Shown: positions 1 to 8,858 of the stretch, piece after piece
Layout: each line of letters begins with the position of its first letter
Numbering within the stretch: position 1 is the stretch's first letter
From: Pseudomonadota bacterium
GTDB lineage: Bacteria; Pseudomonadota; Alphaproteobacteria; Rhodospirillales; Magnetospirillaceae
Reading direction: 5' to 3'
NCBI GenBank assembly: GCA_021793155.1
Contig: JAJYTF010000002.1
Location: forward strand, 64,392 to 128,391
Length of the DNA: 64,000 bases
Position numbers and translations under genes: made by a program
The notes under the pieces: model-generated
Told to the model about the DNA's origin: nothing
The model's input: the letters and a program-made list of their open reading frames with translations, nothing else
Database searches by the model: none

Positions 1-198
1 ATGGGCACCCTGATCGGCACCCATATGACCGGGGTCGCCACCCTCGATTTCTCCGACGGCTATGCCTACAACGTCGCCAACGGCACCTTCGGCCAGATCG
101 CCGCGACGTCCGGCACCGGCACCGGCACCGGCAGCACCGGCGGAACCACCTCCGGCAGCACCGGCGGAACCACCTCTGGCGGCACCGGCGGAACCACG
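1..198 (+). repeat. Direct DNA repeat, copy A (inside the RTX gene)
   Basis: This stretch recurs almost base for base at 388-579. The only clear difference is one extra ACCGGC hexamer in copy A. The repeats are in frame, so gain or loss of a unit would change the protein by 129 residues without a frameshift. Confidence 0.85.
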
Positions 199-3100
199 CC
201 CGGTGGCACCTCGTCGGGCACCGCCGTCATCTTCGCCGCAGGCAACGACACGCTGGCCATCCCGTCGGGAACCACCAGCGTCACCGGCAACGGGGACGCC
301 AACGATACCGCCCTCCTGCAGGGTGACCACGGCTGGTTCAACATCACCAAGAACAGCGACGGATCGATCACCGTCAGCGATTGGCATATGGGCACCCTGA
401 TCGGCACCCATATGACCGGGGTCGCCACCCTCGATTTCTCCGACGGCTATGCCTACAACGTCGCCAACGGCACCTTCGGCCAGATCGCCGCGACGTCCGG
501 CACCGGCACCGGCAGCACCGGCGGAACCACCTCCGGCAGCACCGGCGGAACCACCTCTGGCGGCACCGGCGGAACCACGTCTGGAAGCACCGGCGGGACC
601 ACCTCCGGCAGTTCCACCGGCATCGTCAACGGCACTACGGTCGCCTTCGCTCCCGGGGCTGACGTGCTGACCCCGCCCAACGGCGTCACCAGCATTACCG
701 GGAATGGCGATCCCAACGATGTCCTGGTGCTGCAGGGCGATCACAACTGGTACAATATCAGCCGCAATACCAACGACTCCTTCACCGTCACAGACTGGCA
801 CCTGGGTGACCTGCACAACACCACGGTTACCGGCGTCCATGCCATCAATTTTGCCGACGGCTACAGCTACGACTTCGCCACGGGCACCTTCAGCCCCACA
901 GCAGCCGCCACCACCGGAGCCTCCGTGGCCACGACAACCGTGCCGGCCACGGCCGTTGTCGCGCCGACCTTGCCCCAGGCCCAGAATCCCGGCGACATCG
1001 TCGACGCCCGCATCGAGAACACGACCAGCCAGGCCGCCGCAGCCCATGACGTCTCGTTCGGCCAGGTCTTCGCCGACGGCGACATGCCCGCCGGCGGGCA
1101 GTTGATCGCCACCATCAACGGCCAACAGGTTCCCGTGCAGATGGACGTCAAGACCACCTATGCCGATGGCTCGGTGGCCATGGCCGTGGTCACCGTCGAC
1201 ACCCCGGCGCTAGCCGCCGGCGCTTCGACCGACATCATGCTGGGCCGGGGAACCCCGGCGACCACCGCCCCCGCGCTGTCGCCGAACGACTTCGTCAGTC
1301 ACGGATACAATGCACAACTGACCTTGAACTTCCACAATGCCGACGGCACCCAGACCCCCCAGACCATCGATATCGGCAATGCCCTGACCCAGGCCTTGGC
1401 CCAAGGAACGGCGCAGACCTGGCTGAACGGCCCGTTATCCTCGGAAGTCCTGGTTACCGTCCCGATCAACAATACGATGCATGCGGTATTCGCCATCAGC
1501 GGAAATGCCGACGGCACTTTCTCGACTGATGTCCAGGTCTATAACAGCGCCGGCATGCAAGCCGCGCAGACCTACTCCTACGACGCCACCATCACCGAGA
1601 ACGGCAAGACGGTCTACAGCCAGCCCAACATCCAGCAATATTCCTTGTCCAGCTGGCACCAGACGGTCTACAGCAACGCCGACCCCACCTATTCCGATTT
1701 CGTCGTCCACGACGTGAACTATCTGCAGAAGACCGGAGCCATCGCCTCGTTCGATACTTCACTCGGCGTGACCTCGGCCCAGCTCAGCAGCGACGCGGCG
1801 AAACTGGCGGCCTCGAACACCGGCCCCATGGGCCCGGCCAATGTGACCCAGGGGATGGAGATGGCCGGCGGTCGACCGGACATCGGGCCGACGACGCAGT
1901 GGTCGGCCGACTATCTGGCCAGCCAGAGCCCGGTCGCCTATCAGGTCATGATCGGCGAAGCGAATGCCTCGGGAAGCGTTCCCTGGAATATTACCGACAA
2001 CAACGGACAACTGCTGACCATTACCAGCAATCCGAATCTCTGGCTGGACGGCCGAGCCACCAGTTCCCAGTCATTGGCCACGAATTACAGCACGACCGAA
2101 TCGGCAAGCGGCTGGGCGCTCGACACCGCCCATATGCCCGATCTCAGCTACATCCCCTATCTGATGACGGGTAATCCCTATTACCTGAGCCAACTGCAAG
2201 ACCAGGCCAACTATGACGTCGCCTCTCTCGATCCCGGCTATCGCAGCGGCTCCGAAGGCCTTGTGTCAGGCACTGTCCGCCAGATCGCCTGGACATTGCG
2301 TGATCTCACGGAAGCGGCCTTTGCCACGCCGAATGCCGATCCGCTGAAGGGATATTTCACGAACCTGGCCAACAACAACATCAACCACCTGGTCCAGCAG
2401 TATATCACCAGCGGCAACGGGGCGAGCGAAGGCCAGTTGCAGGGGTACATCTTCAATTCCTACGACTCGACGACCAATGCCACCTGGCAGCAGGACTTCC
2501 TGGCCATGGCGATGGCACATGCCTCCCAGTTGGGCTTTACCAATGCCGGCACATTCGCGGCCTGGGAAAACAACTTTATTGCCGGCCTCTTCCTGAACGG
2601 CAGCAACGGTTACAACCCGCTGGAAGGAACGGCCTACTACCTGCAAATGATGAATCCCAGCCTGGCCCCCTCCCAGGCTCCGGTCGGACAGGCGGCGGTC
2701 GCCACCACCTGGGCCCAGGTTTACGCCCTGACCTACGGGGCCGGCTATACGCCGACCCAGCTCGACGGCTCTCCCGATATGGCCGGAGGCTATGCGGCGG
2801 GCGCCAAAGGAGCATTGGCCTCGCTCTACAACGCGACCCATTCGGTCGATGATTTGGCCGCCTATGCCTATGTCGTCCAGCAGACGCCGAATATGCAGGG
2901 AGGTCCAAACGGCTACAGCACCAACCAGACCTACGACATTACCCCGGTCCTGCCTGACGGCCACCAACTGCTGAATACGGAAATCGTCAACGTCATTCCC
3001 GACAGCTCGGTGACGGCTCCGACCCCGGATTCCATGCTGGTCGCGGTATCCGGCCACAACGTTCTGCAGGGCGGAAACGGCATTGCCATCCTGATGGGCG

Positions 3101-3456
3101 GAAGCGGCACCGACACGCTCATCGGCGGCACCGGGAATGACTTCCTGTTTGCCGGTACCGGTACGGAACGCCTCTCGGCCGGGGCCGGCAACAATTATCT
3201 CCGCGGCAATGCGGGGGCCGACACCTTCGTCTTCAATCCGACCGACACCGCCCATGACGAGGTGGTTGGCTTCAAACCCGGCACCGACACCATCGAAATC
3301 GATGGCAGCGCGGGCCTGACGGCTGCCGGTCTGATCTCCTCGGCGACGGCCGACGCCAACGGAAATGCCGTGCTGCACCTTTCATCCCAGCATTCCGTCG
3401 TACTGGACGGAATACACCTGAACCAGATCGCGGCAAACTGGTTCCACATGACCTGA
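1..3456 (+). CDS. RTX-type secreted repeat protein with lyase-like middle (5' partial)
   Basis: The reading frame is open from the first base and its first residues are the middle of a repeat that recurs 129 residues later, so the true start lies upstream of the window. Residues 1-320 carry about three copies of a roughly 130-residue unit (core GDHxWxNI, then DWHxG, then DFxDGYxYxxxxGTF) joined by Gly/Ser/Thr-rich linkers (TGGTTSGSTGG). Residues about 335-435 look like the RIFT-barrel domain of PcRGLX/YetA-like proteins (VSFGQVFADGDMP). Residues 450-990 look like a helical toroid as in polysaccharide lyases; this is inference. The C-terminus has RTX calcium-binding nonapeptides (GGSGTDTLIGGTGNDFL) and ends in a type I secretion-like tail. 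No signal peptide can be judged. Given its position beside an exopolysaccharide locus, it may bind or trim a surface polysaccharide. Function uncertain; RTX assignment is firm. Confidence 0.75.
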   Translation: MGTLIGTHMTGVATLDFSDGYAYNVANGTFGQIAATSGTGTGTGSTGGTTSGSTGGTTSGGTGGTTPGGTSSGTAVIFAAGNDTLAIPSGTTSVTGNGDANDTALLQGDHGWFNITKNSDGSITVSDWHMGTLIGTHMTGVATLDFSDGYAYNVANGTFGQIAATSGTGTGSTGGTTSGSTGGTTSGGTGGTTSGSTGGTTSGSSTGIVNGTTVAFAPGADVLTPPNGVTSITGNGDPNDVLVLQGDHNWYNISRNTNDSFTVTDWHLGDLHNTTVTGVHAINFADGYSYDFATGTFSPTAAATTGASVATTTVPATAVVAPTLPQAQNPGDIVDARIENTTSQAAAAHDVSFGQVFADGDMPAGGQLIATINGQQVPVQMDVKTTYADGSVAMAVVTVDTPALAAGASTDIMLGRGTPATTAPALSPNDFVSHGYNAQLTLNFHNADGTQTPQTIDIGNALTQALAQGTAQTWLNGPLSSEVLVTVPINNTMHAVFAISGNADGTFSTDVQVYNSAGMQAAQTYSYDATITENGKTVYSQPNIQQYSLSSWHQTVYSNADPTYSDFVVHDVNYLQKTGAIASFDTSLGVTSAQLSSDAAKLAASNTGPMGPANVTQGMEMAGGRPDIGPTTQWSADYLASQSPVAYQVMIGEANASGSVPWNITDNNGQLLTITSNPNLWLDGRATSSQSLATNYSTTESASGWALDTAHMPDLSYIPYLMTGNPYYLSQLQDQANYDVASLDPGYRSGSEGLVSGTVRQIAWTLRDLTEAAFATPNADPLKGYFTNLANNNINHLVQQYITSGNGASEGQLQGYIFNSYDSTTNATWQQDFLAMAMAHASQLGFTNAGTFAAWENNFIAGLFLNGSNGYNPLEGTAYYLQMMNPSLAPSQAPVGQAAVATTWAQVYALTYGAGYTPTQLDGSPDMAGGYAAGAKGALASLYNATHSVDDLAAYAYVVQQTPNMQGGPNGYSTNQTYDITPVLPDGHQLLNTEIVNVIPDSSVTAPTPDSMLVAVSGHNVLQGGNGIAILMGGSGTDTLIGGTGNDFLFAGTGTERLSAGAGNNYLRGNAGADTFVFNPTDTAHDEVVGFKPGTDTIEIDGSAGLTAAGLISSATADANGNAVLHLSSQHSVVLDGIHLNQIAANWFHMT
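388..579 (+). repeat. Direct DNA repeat, copy B (inside the RTX gene)
   Basis: Second copy of the unit that begins at base 1, offset by 387 bases (129 codons). A third, diverged copy follows at the protein level only (residues about 215-300). The near identity of A and B points to recent duplication or gene conversion. Confidence 0.85.
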
Positions 3457-3464
3457 CGACTCGG

Positions 3465-3500
3465 GCCGGGGCCAATCGTAATGATCGGCCCCGGCTTTCT
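3465..3500 (+). terminator. Intrinsic terminator after the RTX gene
   Basis: Nine-base perfect stem GCCGGGGCC / GGCCCCGGC with a 13-base loop, followed by TTTCT, starting 9 bases after the stop codon. Confidence 0.65.
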
Positions 3501-3671
3501 CCCCGATCCAATTTCATAGCAGCCGCGCCAGACATCCAGTCGACGAACGCCCGGGGAGCAGGTCACCTTTCGGATATTTACAGCCCGGAACAACAAAGGC
3601 ACTAATTATTTCGATTAATTGTGGAGCGCAACAGCGCAGATCCTGTGAAAAGCCCACGCGACGGATACCCC

Positions 3672-4889
3672 ATGATTATTCTGTACGAGCTTTCACAGAC
3701 GGGCCTGTCTCACAGCGAATTCACGAAGGCATTTACCGAGTCCATAGCCCACGCTTTTGCCGGCCACCAGATCGTCGTCTACGGGCGGGGGTCGCACCTC
3801 GACGCCGCCTTCGCCGCCTTGCCCCCCGTGCTCGATGGCCGCCTGATTCAACGACCGGATGTTCCGGAAGACTTTTGTCTGGGCGACAACCCTCTGCTCG
3901 CTCTCGTCAAGACCTTCCGCTTCCTGCATGCCTCCTATGGGCAATGGGTCTCGCACTGCCCGCTGGTCATATTCCTGACCGGAGAGCCGCGCCATATCCT
4001 TGCGGCCAAATTGCTGAAGCGGCTCAGGCCGAGCCTTCGCTGCCATCTCGTCCTGCATGGCGACATAGCCTCGCTCACCCTTCCACGAGCCCGCCATCCG
4101 CTCCGCAGGTTCACCGACTATACCGCCAGCATCACCCTGGCGAATCACGACGACATCCGCCTGGTGACCCTGGAGAGCCACATCAAGCGCAACCTCACCG
4201 CGCTGTTTCCCGAGGTGGAACCCTATGTGGACGTGGTTCGCTGCCCGTACAACCGCGGCAACGCGCACTGGCACGCGGCAATCCGCGACGAGGAGCCGGT
4301 CCGCTTCGGCCTGCTTGGGATCGCCGGCCGCTCGAAAGGCCTCGACATCTTCGCCCGCCTGGCCACGGAGATTATGGATGCCTTTCCCCGGGCAGCCGAA
4401 TTCCGCGTCATAGGCAAGATGCAGCACGGATATCAAGACCTGGATCTGAGCGCCGTTAGCGGCCCCCGGCCGTTCTCGGAAACCTGGCTGCCGGCCGAAG
4501 TGTTCGAAGTGGAATTGGACGCCCTTCGCTACGTCGTCCTGCCCTATAACATGGAATATTACGCTTTCGCCGCCAGCGCAGTCTTGCTGGACGCCTTGGG
4601 CTGGCGCAAGCCGCTGGTCGCCTTCCGCACCCCGGCCATCTGCGAACTGAGCGAACGCTTCGGGGAGATTGGACATATTTGCGACAGCTATGACGAGATG
4701 GCCGACACGGTGACCGGAATCCTCTCGGGATTCGACCCCGAACGATATGCCGCCCAATGCCGTAATCTCGATGCGGCGTTCCAGAGCCGTCAGCCACGCG
4801 CCATCGCCGGCGAGTACAGCGCCGTAGTCCGTTCGCGCTGGGGGGCTCGATTTGCCGCCGGAGCCGCCAGCCACCCGGTCAACCTGTAA
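3672..4889 (+). CDS. GT-B type glycosyltransferase
   Basis: A 405-residue soluble protein with the two-domain layout of GT4-like glycosyltransferases. The N-terminal half holds the acceptor-side fold (MIILYELSQTG start, HGDIASL near residue 135). The C-terminal half has FGLLGIAGRSKGLDIF, the usual opening of the nucleotide-sugar domain, then VLPYNMEYYAFAASAVLLDAL in place of the EPFG.. donor loop. The ATG at 3672 is preferred because the fold begins there; an in-frame GTG at 3621 would add 17 residues, and neither has a clear ribosome binding site. It lies beside other glycosyltransferases and the exopolysaccharide operon, so it probably adds a sugar to a surface glycan. Its last 100 bases overlap the convergent DUF218 gene. 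Donor and acceptor cannot be told from sequence. Confidence 0.7.
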   Translation: MIILYELSQTGLSHSEFTKAFTESIAHAFAGHQIVVYGRGSHLDAAFAALPPVLDGRLIQRPDVPEDFCLGDNPLLALVKTFRFLHASYGQWVSHCPLVIFLTGEPRHILAAKLLKRLRPSLRCHLVLHGDIASLTLPRARHPLRRFTDYTASITLANHDDIRLVTLESHIKRNLTALFPEVEPYVDVVRCPYNRGNAHWHAAIRDEEPVRFGLLGIAGRSKGLDIFARLATEIMDAFPRAAEFRVIGKMQHGYQDLDLSAVSGPRPFSETWLPAEVFEVELDALRYVVLPYNMEYYAFAASAVLLDALGWRKPLVAFRTPAICELSERFGEIGHICDSYDEMADTVTGILSGFDPERYAAQCRNLDAAFQSRQPRAIAGEYSAVVRSRWGARFAAGAASHPVNL

Positions 4890-5623
4890 TAGAGCCCGCC
4901 CAACAACTCGTGGGCCGCGTAGTAGCTGCCCAATACGGCCTTTCCCGACGGCAGGAAGTCCAGAAGCGTCACGTCGCCGACGACGGTGAAGGCGGTGGGC
5001 GCGGCGATCACCTGCAGACCGGTCCGGGCGAAGGCCTCGTAGGCGCGCAGCATGTGCCAGGCATGGGTCACCAGAAAGATTCGGGTGATGCCTTTTTCCT
5101 TGAGGATGGCGCTCGACAGGATGGCGTTCTCTCGTGTGGTCGTCGATTTGTCCTCGATCCAGACCTCGCCGATCCCGTATTCCCTTCGCAGCACGGCCTG
5201 CATTTCACCGGCAAGGGTCGTTCCGGTGTCGGGAGACAGGCCGCCGCTGACCAGAATCGGCAGATGGGTCAGAGCATGCAGATGGGCTCCGTACCGTAAG
5301 CGCACCAAGGTCAGCGGCCCGACGGTCGAGCCGCCGAATTCGGGAGCGGCCTCGTTCTCAGCGCTCAAGACGACTATGGCCTGGACACGGTCCGCGGCAA
5401 TCGCCCGGTTGCCCAGAGGCGGGTAGACCTCGAGGCTGGACAACAGGGAATCGGCAACGACCGGAGTGGACAGCAGGTAGAGCGCCCCCATCGCGGCCAT
5501 GGCCAGCCGCCAGGCGGCGTCACCGCGCCGGCGCATCACCGCCAATCCGGCGATGCAGCAAAGGATCAGCGACGCCGGCGGCAACAGGATCTGTTTCGCC
5601 AGCAGATAGATCATATGAATCAT
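4790..5623 (-). CDS. YdcF/ElyC/SanA-family (DUF218) membrane protein
   Basis: 277 residues. Two hydrophobic segments near residues 4-30 and 38-60 anchor the protein. The DUF218 domain follows, with the typical IVVLSAENE strand, the LVSGG motif, the EDKSTTTRENA motif and the VTHAWHMLRA motif. Family members such as SanA and ElyC act in envelope or cell-wall maintenance, and DUF218 genes are frequent in exopolysaccharide loci; the reaction is not established. The start lies four bases after the stop of the upstream glycosyltransferase, so the two are probably one transcript; a second ATG at 5614 has better spacing from AGGAA. The 3' end overlaps the convergent glycosyltransferase by 100 bases. 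Confidence 0.8.
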   Translation of the reverse strand: MIHMIYLLAKQILLPPASLILCCIAGLAVMRRRGDAAWRLAMAAMGALYLLSTPVVADSLLSSLEVYPPLGNRAIAADRVQAIVVLSAENEAAPEFGGSTVGPLTLVRLRYGAHLHALTHLPILVSGGLSPDTGTTLAGEMQAVLRREYGIGEVWIEDKSTTTRENAILSSAILKEKGITRIFLVTHAWHMLRAYEAFARTGLQVIAAPTAFTVVGDVTLLDFLPSGKAVLGSYYAAHELLGGLYYRLTGWLAAPAANRAPQRERTTALYSPAMARG

Positions 5624-5626
5624 TTC

Positions 5627-6757
5627 CTAGGCACCGAACAGCCTGCCATAGTGCTCGAACATGTCCCGGTCGCGGTAATGCCGCCGCACATGCAAGGCAT
5701 TCTTCTCTCCGATCGCCTTGCGCTCGGCAGGGCTCCGCAGAAGGGCCGCGATCGCGCCGGCCAGGGCATCGACCGACGTCGCGACCACATAAGGCCGGTT
5801 TTCCGCCGCCACCATGTCGCGCACATCCCCCACGTCAACCGCCGCAATCGGCAGGCTGGCGGCCATGGCCTCCAGAAGGCTGTAAGGCATCTGCTCGGTG
5901 TCCGAGGACAGGGCGAACAGGTCGAACCCGCCCAGCACGCGCTCAGGAGCCGCCAATGCCCCGGCGAACAGCACCGCATCGCCAAGTCCCAGTGAACTTG
6001 CCAGAGCCTCGAGCGCCGGGCGCTCGGCTCCGTCGCCGACGATCACCAGACGGGCCCGAACGGCGGCGTCGCGGCTTGCCCGGCCGAAAGCCTCGATCAG
6101 ACGCCCCAAGTTCTTTTCGGCCCGCAACGCCGCCACGGTGCCCACCAGAAGTTCGCCGGGATGGCGGCGCAAGCCGGCGCAGAGAGCAGGATCCGGCGAC
6201 GCGGCGAAGCGCTCGCAGTCGATGCCGTTGGGCAGGTAATGCAGGCGGCACCGGGGCAGACGCCAGACCTCGGCTGAAATCCGAAAGAGAGTCCGGGACG
6301 GCAAGACCACCTGCGCCCAGGGGCCCAGCACCACGCGGCGAAACCACACCCGCCGGCGCAATTGGCCGCAAGCCTCCTCACGGCCGAAGCCGTCCTCGAT
6401 GTGGAGATGGCGGCAAATGGGGAGCATGTTGGCCACCCCCCATTCGATCGAGCCCCAGTTGTAGGTGACCAGCAGATCGGGCCGGAGCTGCGACAGCCGG
6501 CGGCGCAGCATCAGCGCATTGGCGAAGGTGGAGCGCTTCGGGAGCACCAGTGGCAGCAGGCGATAATCAACCCCTGGGCCGAGACGGGCGGCGCAACCGG
6601 TGTCGCCGTCCATAGCGACGATCAGATGGCGATAGCGCCGGCCGAAATGGTTGGCAATGGCGACAAACCGCGTTTGCGCGCCGCCGACAGCAAAGGTCGG
6701 AAAGGCGTGCAGAAGCAGCGGCTCTCGCAAAGTGGCGGAATCCTGCATCCCTGGCAT
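5627..6757 (-). CDS. GT4-family glycosyltransferase
   Basis: 376 residues with a classic GT-B fold. The N-terminal part has the glycine motif FAVGGAQTRFV near residue 22. The C-terminal domain has VGTVAALRAEKNLGRLIEAF and LVIVGDGAERPALEALA, which are the donor-binding strand and the following loop of family 4, and then FALSSDTEQMPYSLLEAMA, the E-x7-E type donor motif. This predicts a retaining transferase using a nucleotide sugar in the cytoplasm. The start has GAGG eight bases upstream. Downstream on the same strand is the DUF218 gene, four bases away. It probably contributes to the same surface polysaccharide as the operon at 8214-15949, although it is divergent from it. Confidence 0.85.
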   Translation of the reverse strand: MPGMQDSATLREPLLLHAFPTFAVGGAQTRFVAIANHFGRRYRHLIVAMDGDTGCAARLGPGVDYRLLPLVLPKRSTFANALMLRRRLSQLRPDLLVTYNWGSIEWGVANMLPICRHLHIEDGFGREEACGQLRRRVWFRRVVLGPWAQVVLPSRTLFRISAEVWRLPRCRLHYLPNGIDCERFAASPDPALCAGLRRHPGELLVGTVAALRAEKNLGRLIEAFGRASRDAAVRARLVIVGDGAERPALEALASSLGLGDAVLFAGALAAPERVLGGFDLFALSSDTEQMPYSLLEAMAASLPIAAVDVGDVRDMVAAENRPYVVATSVDALAGAIAALLRSPAERKAIGEKNALHVRRHYRDRDMFEHYGRLFGA

Positions 6758-6862
6758 TCGTCTACCTCACAATATCGTTCGGCCTGTTGCCGGGAGCCCG
6801 CCCGGCAAGGCTAGATTTCGACGCCACCGCCGCACCGGAACGCCTGTGAAAGCCCGACGCCG

Positions 6863-8065
6863 ATGCCGATCACGGTCTCCTTCGAAACCGATCTTTCCAC
6901 CGAAGACATCGCGCCGCTCTGGCAAGACTTGGCCAAGCGTGCCAAATCCTCGTTTTTTCTGTCCTGGCATTGGGTCGGCTGCTGGTTGAGGGAAAGCGGC
7001 CTCAAGCCGATGCTGTTGGCCGCCCGTCGCGGCGACGAGCCGATCGGCCTCGCCCTCCTGCACCGCCCCGCCGTCCGGCGGCCGTGGCAACTCCCCGCCT
7101 TGCATCTGACTTCCGCCGCCGGCAGTGACCTCGATTCCATTTTCATCGAATACAACGGCTTCCTTGCCGCGGCGGAGGATCAGGCGGCCGTCGAAAACGC
7201 CTTCCTCGAATTCCTGCTCGATCTGCCCGCGTTGGGCGGAGACGGCTGGACCCGGTTGATCCTGCCCGGGGTCGGCGAAGCAACTCGCACCCGCCTCGCC
7301 GAGGCCGGGCTGACCGTCCACCCGATCGCCTGCAAGCCGAGCCCCTATGTGGATTTGGCGACCATCCGCCGCGCCGGGTCGGATTATCTCGCCACCCGCA
7401 GCCACAATTGCCGCCACCAGATTCGACGCTCGATCCGCCTGTTCGGCACCGCCGGCGAACCTCGGGTCGAACCGGCGGCCAGCCTCGACGACGCCTTGGC
7501 CGCCTTGGACCAGCTGAAGCTGCTGCATCAGAGCCGCTGGCGGGAAAGAAACCAGCCGGGAGCGTTCGCCACCCCGTTCTTCGAACGGTTCCACCGCCGG
7601 CTGATCGTTGAGGCCTGGGCCAGCGGAGTCATCGACCTGGCTCGGTTGCGCGTCGGCGACGAAATCGTCGGCTGCCTTTACAATTTCGTCCAGAACGGCG
7701 TCGCCTATGCTTATCAGAGCGGCTTCGACTTTCGCCGCGACGACCGCCACAAGCCGGGACTCGTGCTGCACGCGCTGACGGCGCAGCGCTACCTCGAAGC
7801 CGGCCTGGATCGTTACCTGCTGCTGGCCGGCGACAGCCGCTACAAGACGAGTCTGGCCACCGGCAGCGAAACCCTGCACTGGGTGGTGGCGCGCCGGCCG
7901 GGGCTTGTCGCCACGGTGGGCCAGGCCGTCGACATGGTCGAACGGCTCGCCCGCGGCTTGGCGCGCCGAATCCCCTTGGCGAATCCTCATGCGCTCGATT
8001 CCTTCGCCCCAAAGTCACGGCGACTGCAGACTATCGACTTCGCACAGAAGACAAAACCACCCTGA
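6863..8065 (+). CDS. CelD/BcsL-type GNAT acetyltransferase
   Basis: 400 residues matching the Acetyltransf_6 (CelD/BcsL) group found in cellulose and exopolysaccharide loci. Typical blocks are FFLSWHWVGCWLRE near the N-terminus, the RSHNCRHQIRRSIR block near residue 180, FHRRLIVEAWASG, and VGCLYNFVQNGVAYAYQSGFD, which forms the acetyl-CoA-binding core of the second GNAT fold. Such proteins are thought to acylate polysaccharide or a precursor; the substrate is unknown. The start has only a weak ribosome binding site. It lies divergent from the GT4 gene and 140 bases before the exopolysaccharide operon, in the same direction. Confidence 0.75.
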   Translation: MPITVSFETDLSTEDIAPLWQDLAKRAKSSFFLSWHWVGCWLRESGLKPMLLAARRGDEPIGLALLHRPAVRRPWQLPALHLTSAAGSDLDSIFIEYNGFLAAAEDQAAVENAFLEFLLDLPALGGDGWTRLILPGVGEATRTRLAEAGLTVHPIACKPSPYVDLATIRRAGSDYLATRSHNCRHQIRRSIRLFGTAGEPRVEPAASLDDALAALDQLKLLHQSRWRERNQPGAFATPFFERFHRRLIVEAWASGVIDLARLRVGDEIVGCLYNFVQNGVAYAYQSGFDFRRDDRHKPGLVLHALTAQRYLEAGLDRYLLLAGDSRYKTSLATGSETLHWVVARRPGLVATVGQAVDMVERLARGLARRIPLANPHALDSFAPKSRRLQTIDFAQKTKPP

Positions 8066-8149
8066 TTGTCATAGCTCTTAGCATTATGTTTTGCATACAC
8101 CCCTATCACTACAATTACTAATGAATGCCCCACATGCACTGCCGGCAAG

Positions 8150-8178
8150 TTGCATGTCCGAACACATGTAGATATAGA
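8150..8178 (+). promoter_or_regulatory. Candidate sigma-70 promoter of the exopolysaccharide operon
   Basis: TTGCAT (8150-8155), a 17-base spacer, then TATAGA (8173-8178). It lies in an AT-rich gap about 36 bases before the first gene of the operon and is the best promoter match in that gap. Confidence 0.5.
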
Positions 8179-8213
8179 CGTATGGTGAAGTTTTAGAAAC
8201 TCAGGTGGATCTC

Positions 8214-8843
8214 GTGCCAATTTCTTTGTTGACGAAGTCCTTGGCTCGATGGCTGGCCGGGAGTGTTTTGGCTGCACTACTTGCCGCCTGCTCTTCCACT
8301 CCCGCTGACGACGATATGCGGAGTGCGGCGGACCCGGGCGCCGATTACGTGGTCGGGGCAGGAGATCTGCTGCAAGTCTTCGTCTGGCGCAACCAGGAAT
8401 TGACCGCAACCGTGCCGGTGCGGCCCGATGGAAAAATATCGGTTCCGCTGATCGACGACATGCAGGCTGCGGGAAAGACTCCCACCCGATTGGCCAGGGA
8501 CATCGAGAAAGTGCTGGCCCAGTACGTGCAGAACCCGATCGTCACGGTGATGGTGAGCCGCTTCGTCGGGCCGGCCAACCAGCAGATCCGGGTTATCGGC
8601 GAGGCGATGAAGCCGCATGCCATGCCCTATCGCGCCGACATCACGCTGCTCGATGTCATGATCGACGTCGGCGGCCTGACCGAATTCGCAGCCGGCAACC
8701 GGGCGGTGATCGTACGAGGAACGGGCGCCCGACGGCAAACAATCACTGTCCGTGCGGCGGACCTTGTAAAGGATGGCGACATGTCGGCGAACGTTCCCAT
8801 GCAGCCGGGCGACATCCTGATCGTACCCCAGTCCTGGTTCTGA
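8214..8843 (+). CDS. Polysaccharide export lipoprotein, PEP-CTERM/XrtA-associated (Wza-like)
   Basis: 209 residues. The N-terminus is a lipoprotein signal ending in LLAAC. It is followed by a Poly_export/SLBB domain: DYVVGAGDLLQVFVW, then VRPDGKISVPLI, then the SLBB part with IRVIGEAMKP and ending GDILIVPQSWF. This is the small export protein of exosortase-associated loci (family TIGR03027 by recall), forming the outer-membrane exit for the polysaccharide. The GTG at 8214 is chosen because AGGTGG sits five bases upstream; an in-frame GTG at 8205 adds three residues. It is the first gene of the operon, followed after 15 bases by the chain-length gene. Confidence 0.9.
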   Translation: MPISLLTKSLARWLAGSVLAALLAACSSTPADDDMRSAADPGADYVVGAGDLLQVFVWRNQELTATVPVRPDGKISVPLIDDMQAAGKTPTRLARDIEKVLAQYVQNPIVTVMVSRFVGPANQQIRVIGEAMKPHAMPYRADITLLDVMIDVGGLTEFAAGNRAVIVRGTGARRQTITVRAADLVKDGDMSANVPMQPGDILIVPQSWF

Positions 8844-8858
8844 TCCGGCCATCCCGCC

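Noticed and set aside
130-225. Repeated ACC-ACC-TCC-GGC units looking like a CRISPR array
   Set aside because: They are in-frame coding repeats of a Gly/Ser/Thr linker and have no spacers of regular length.
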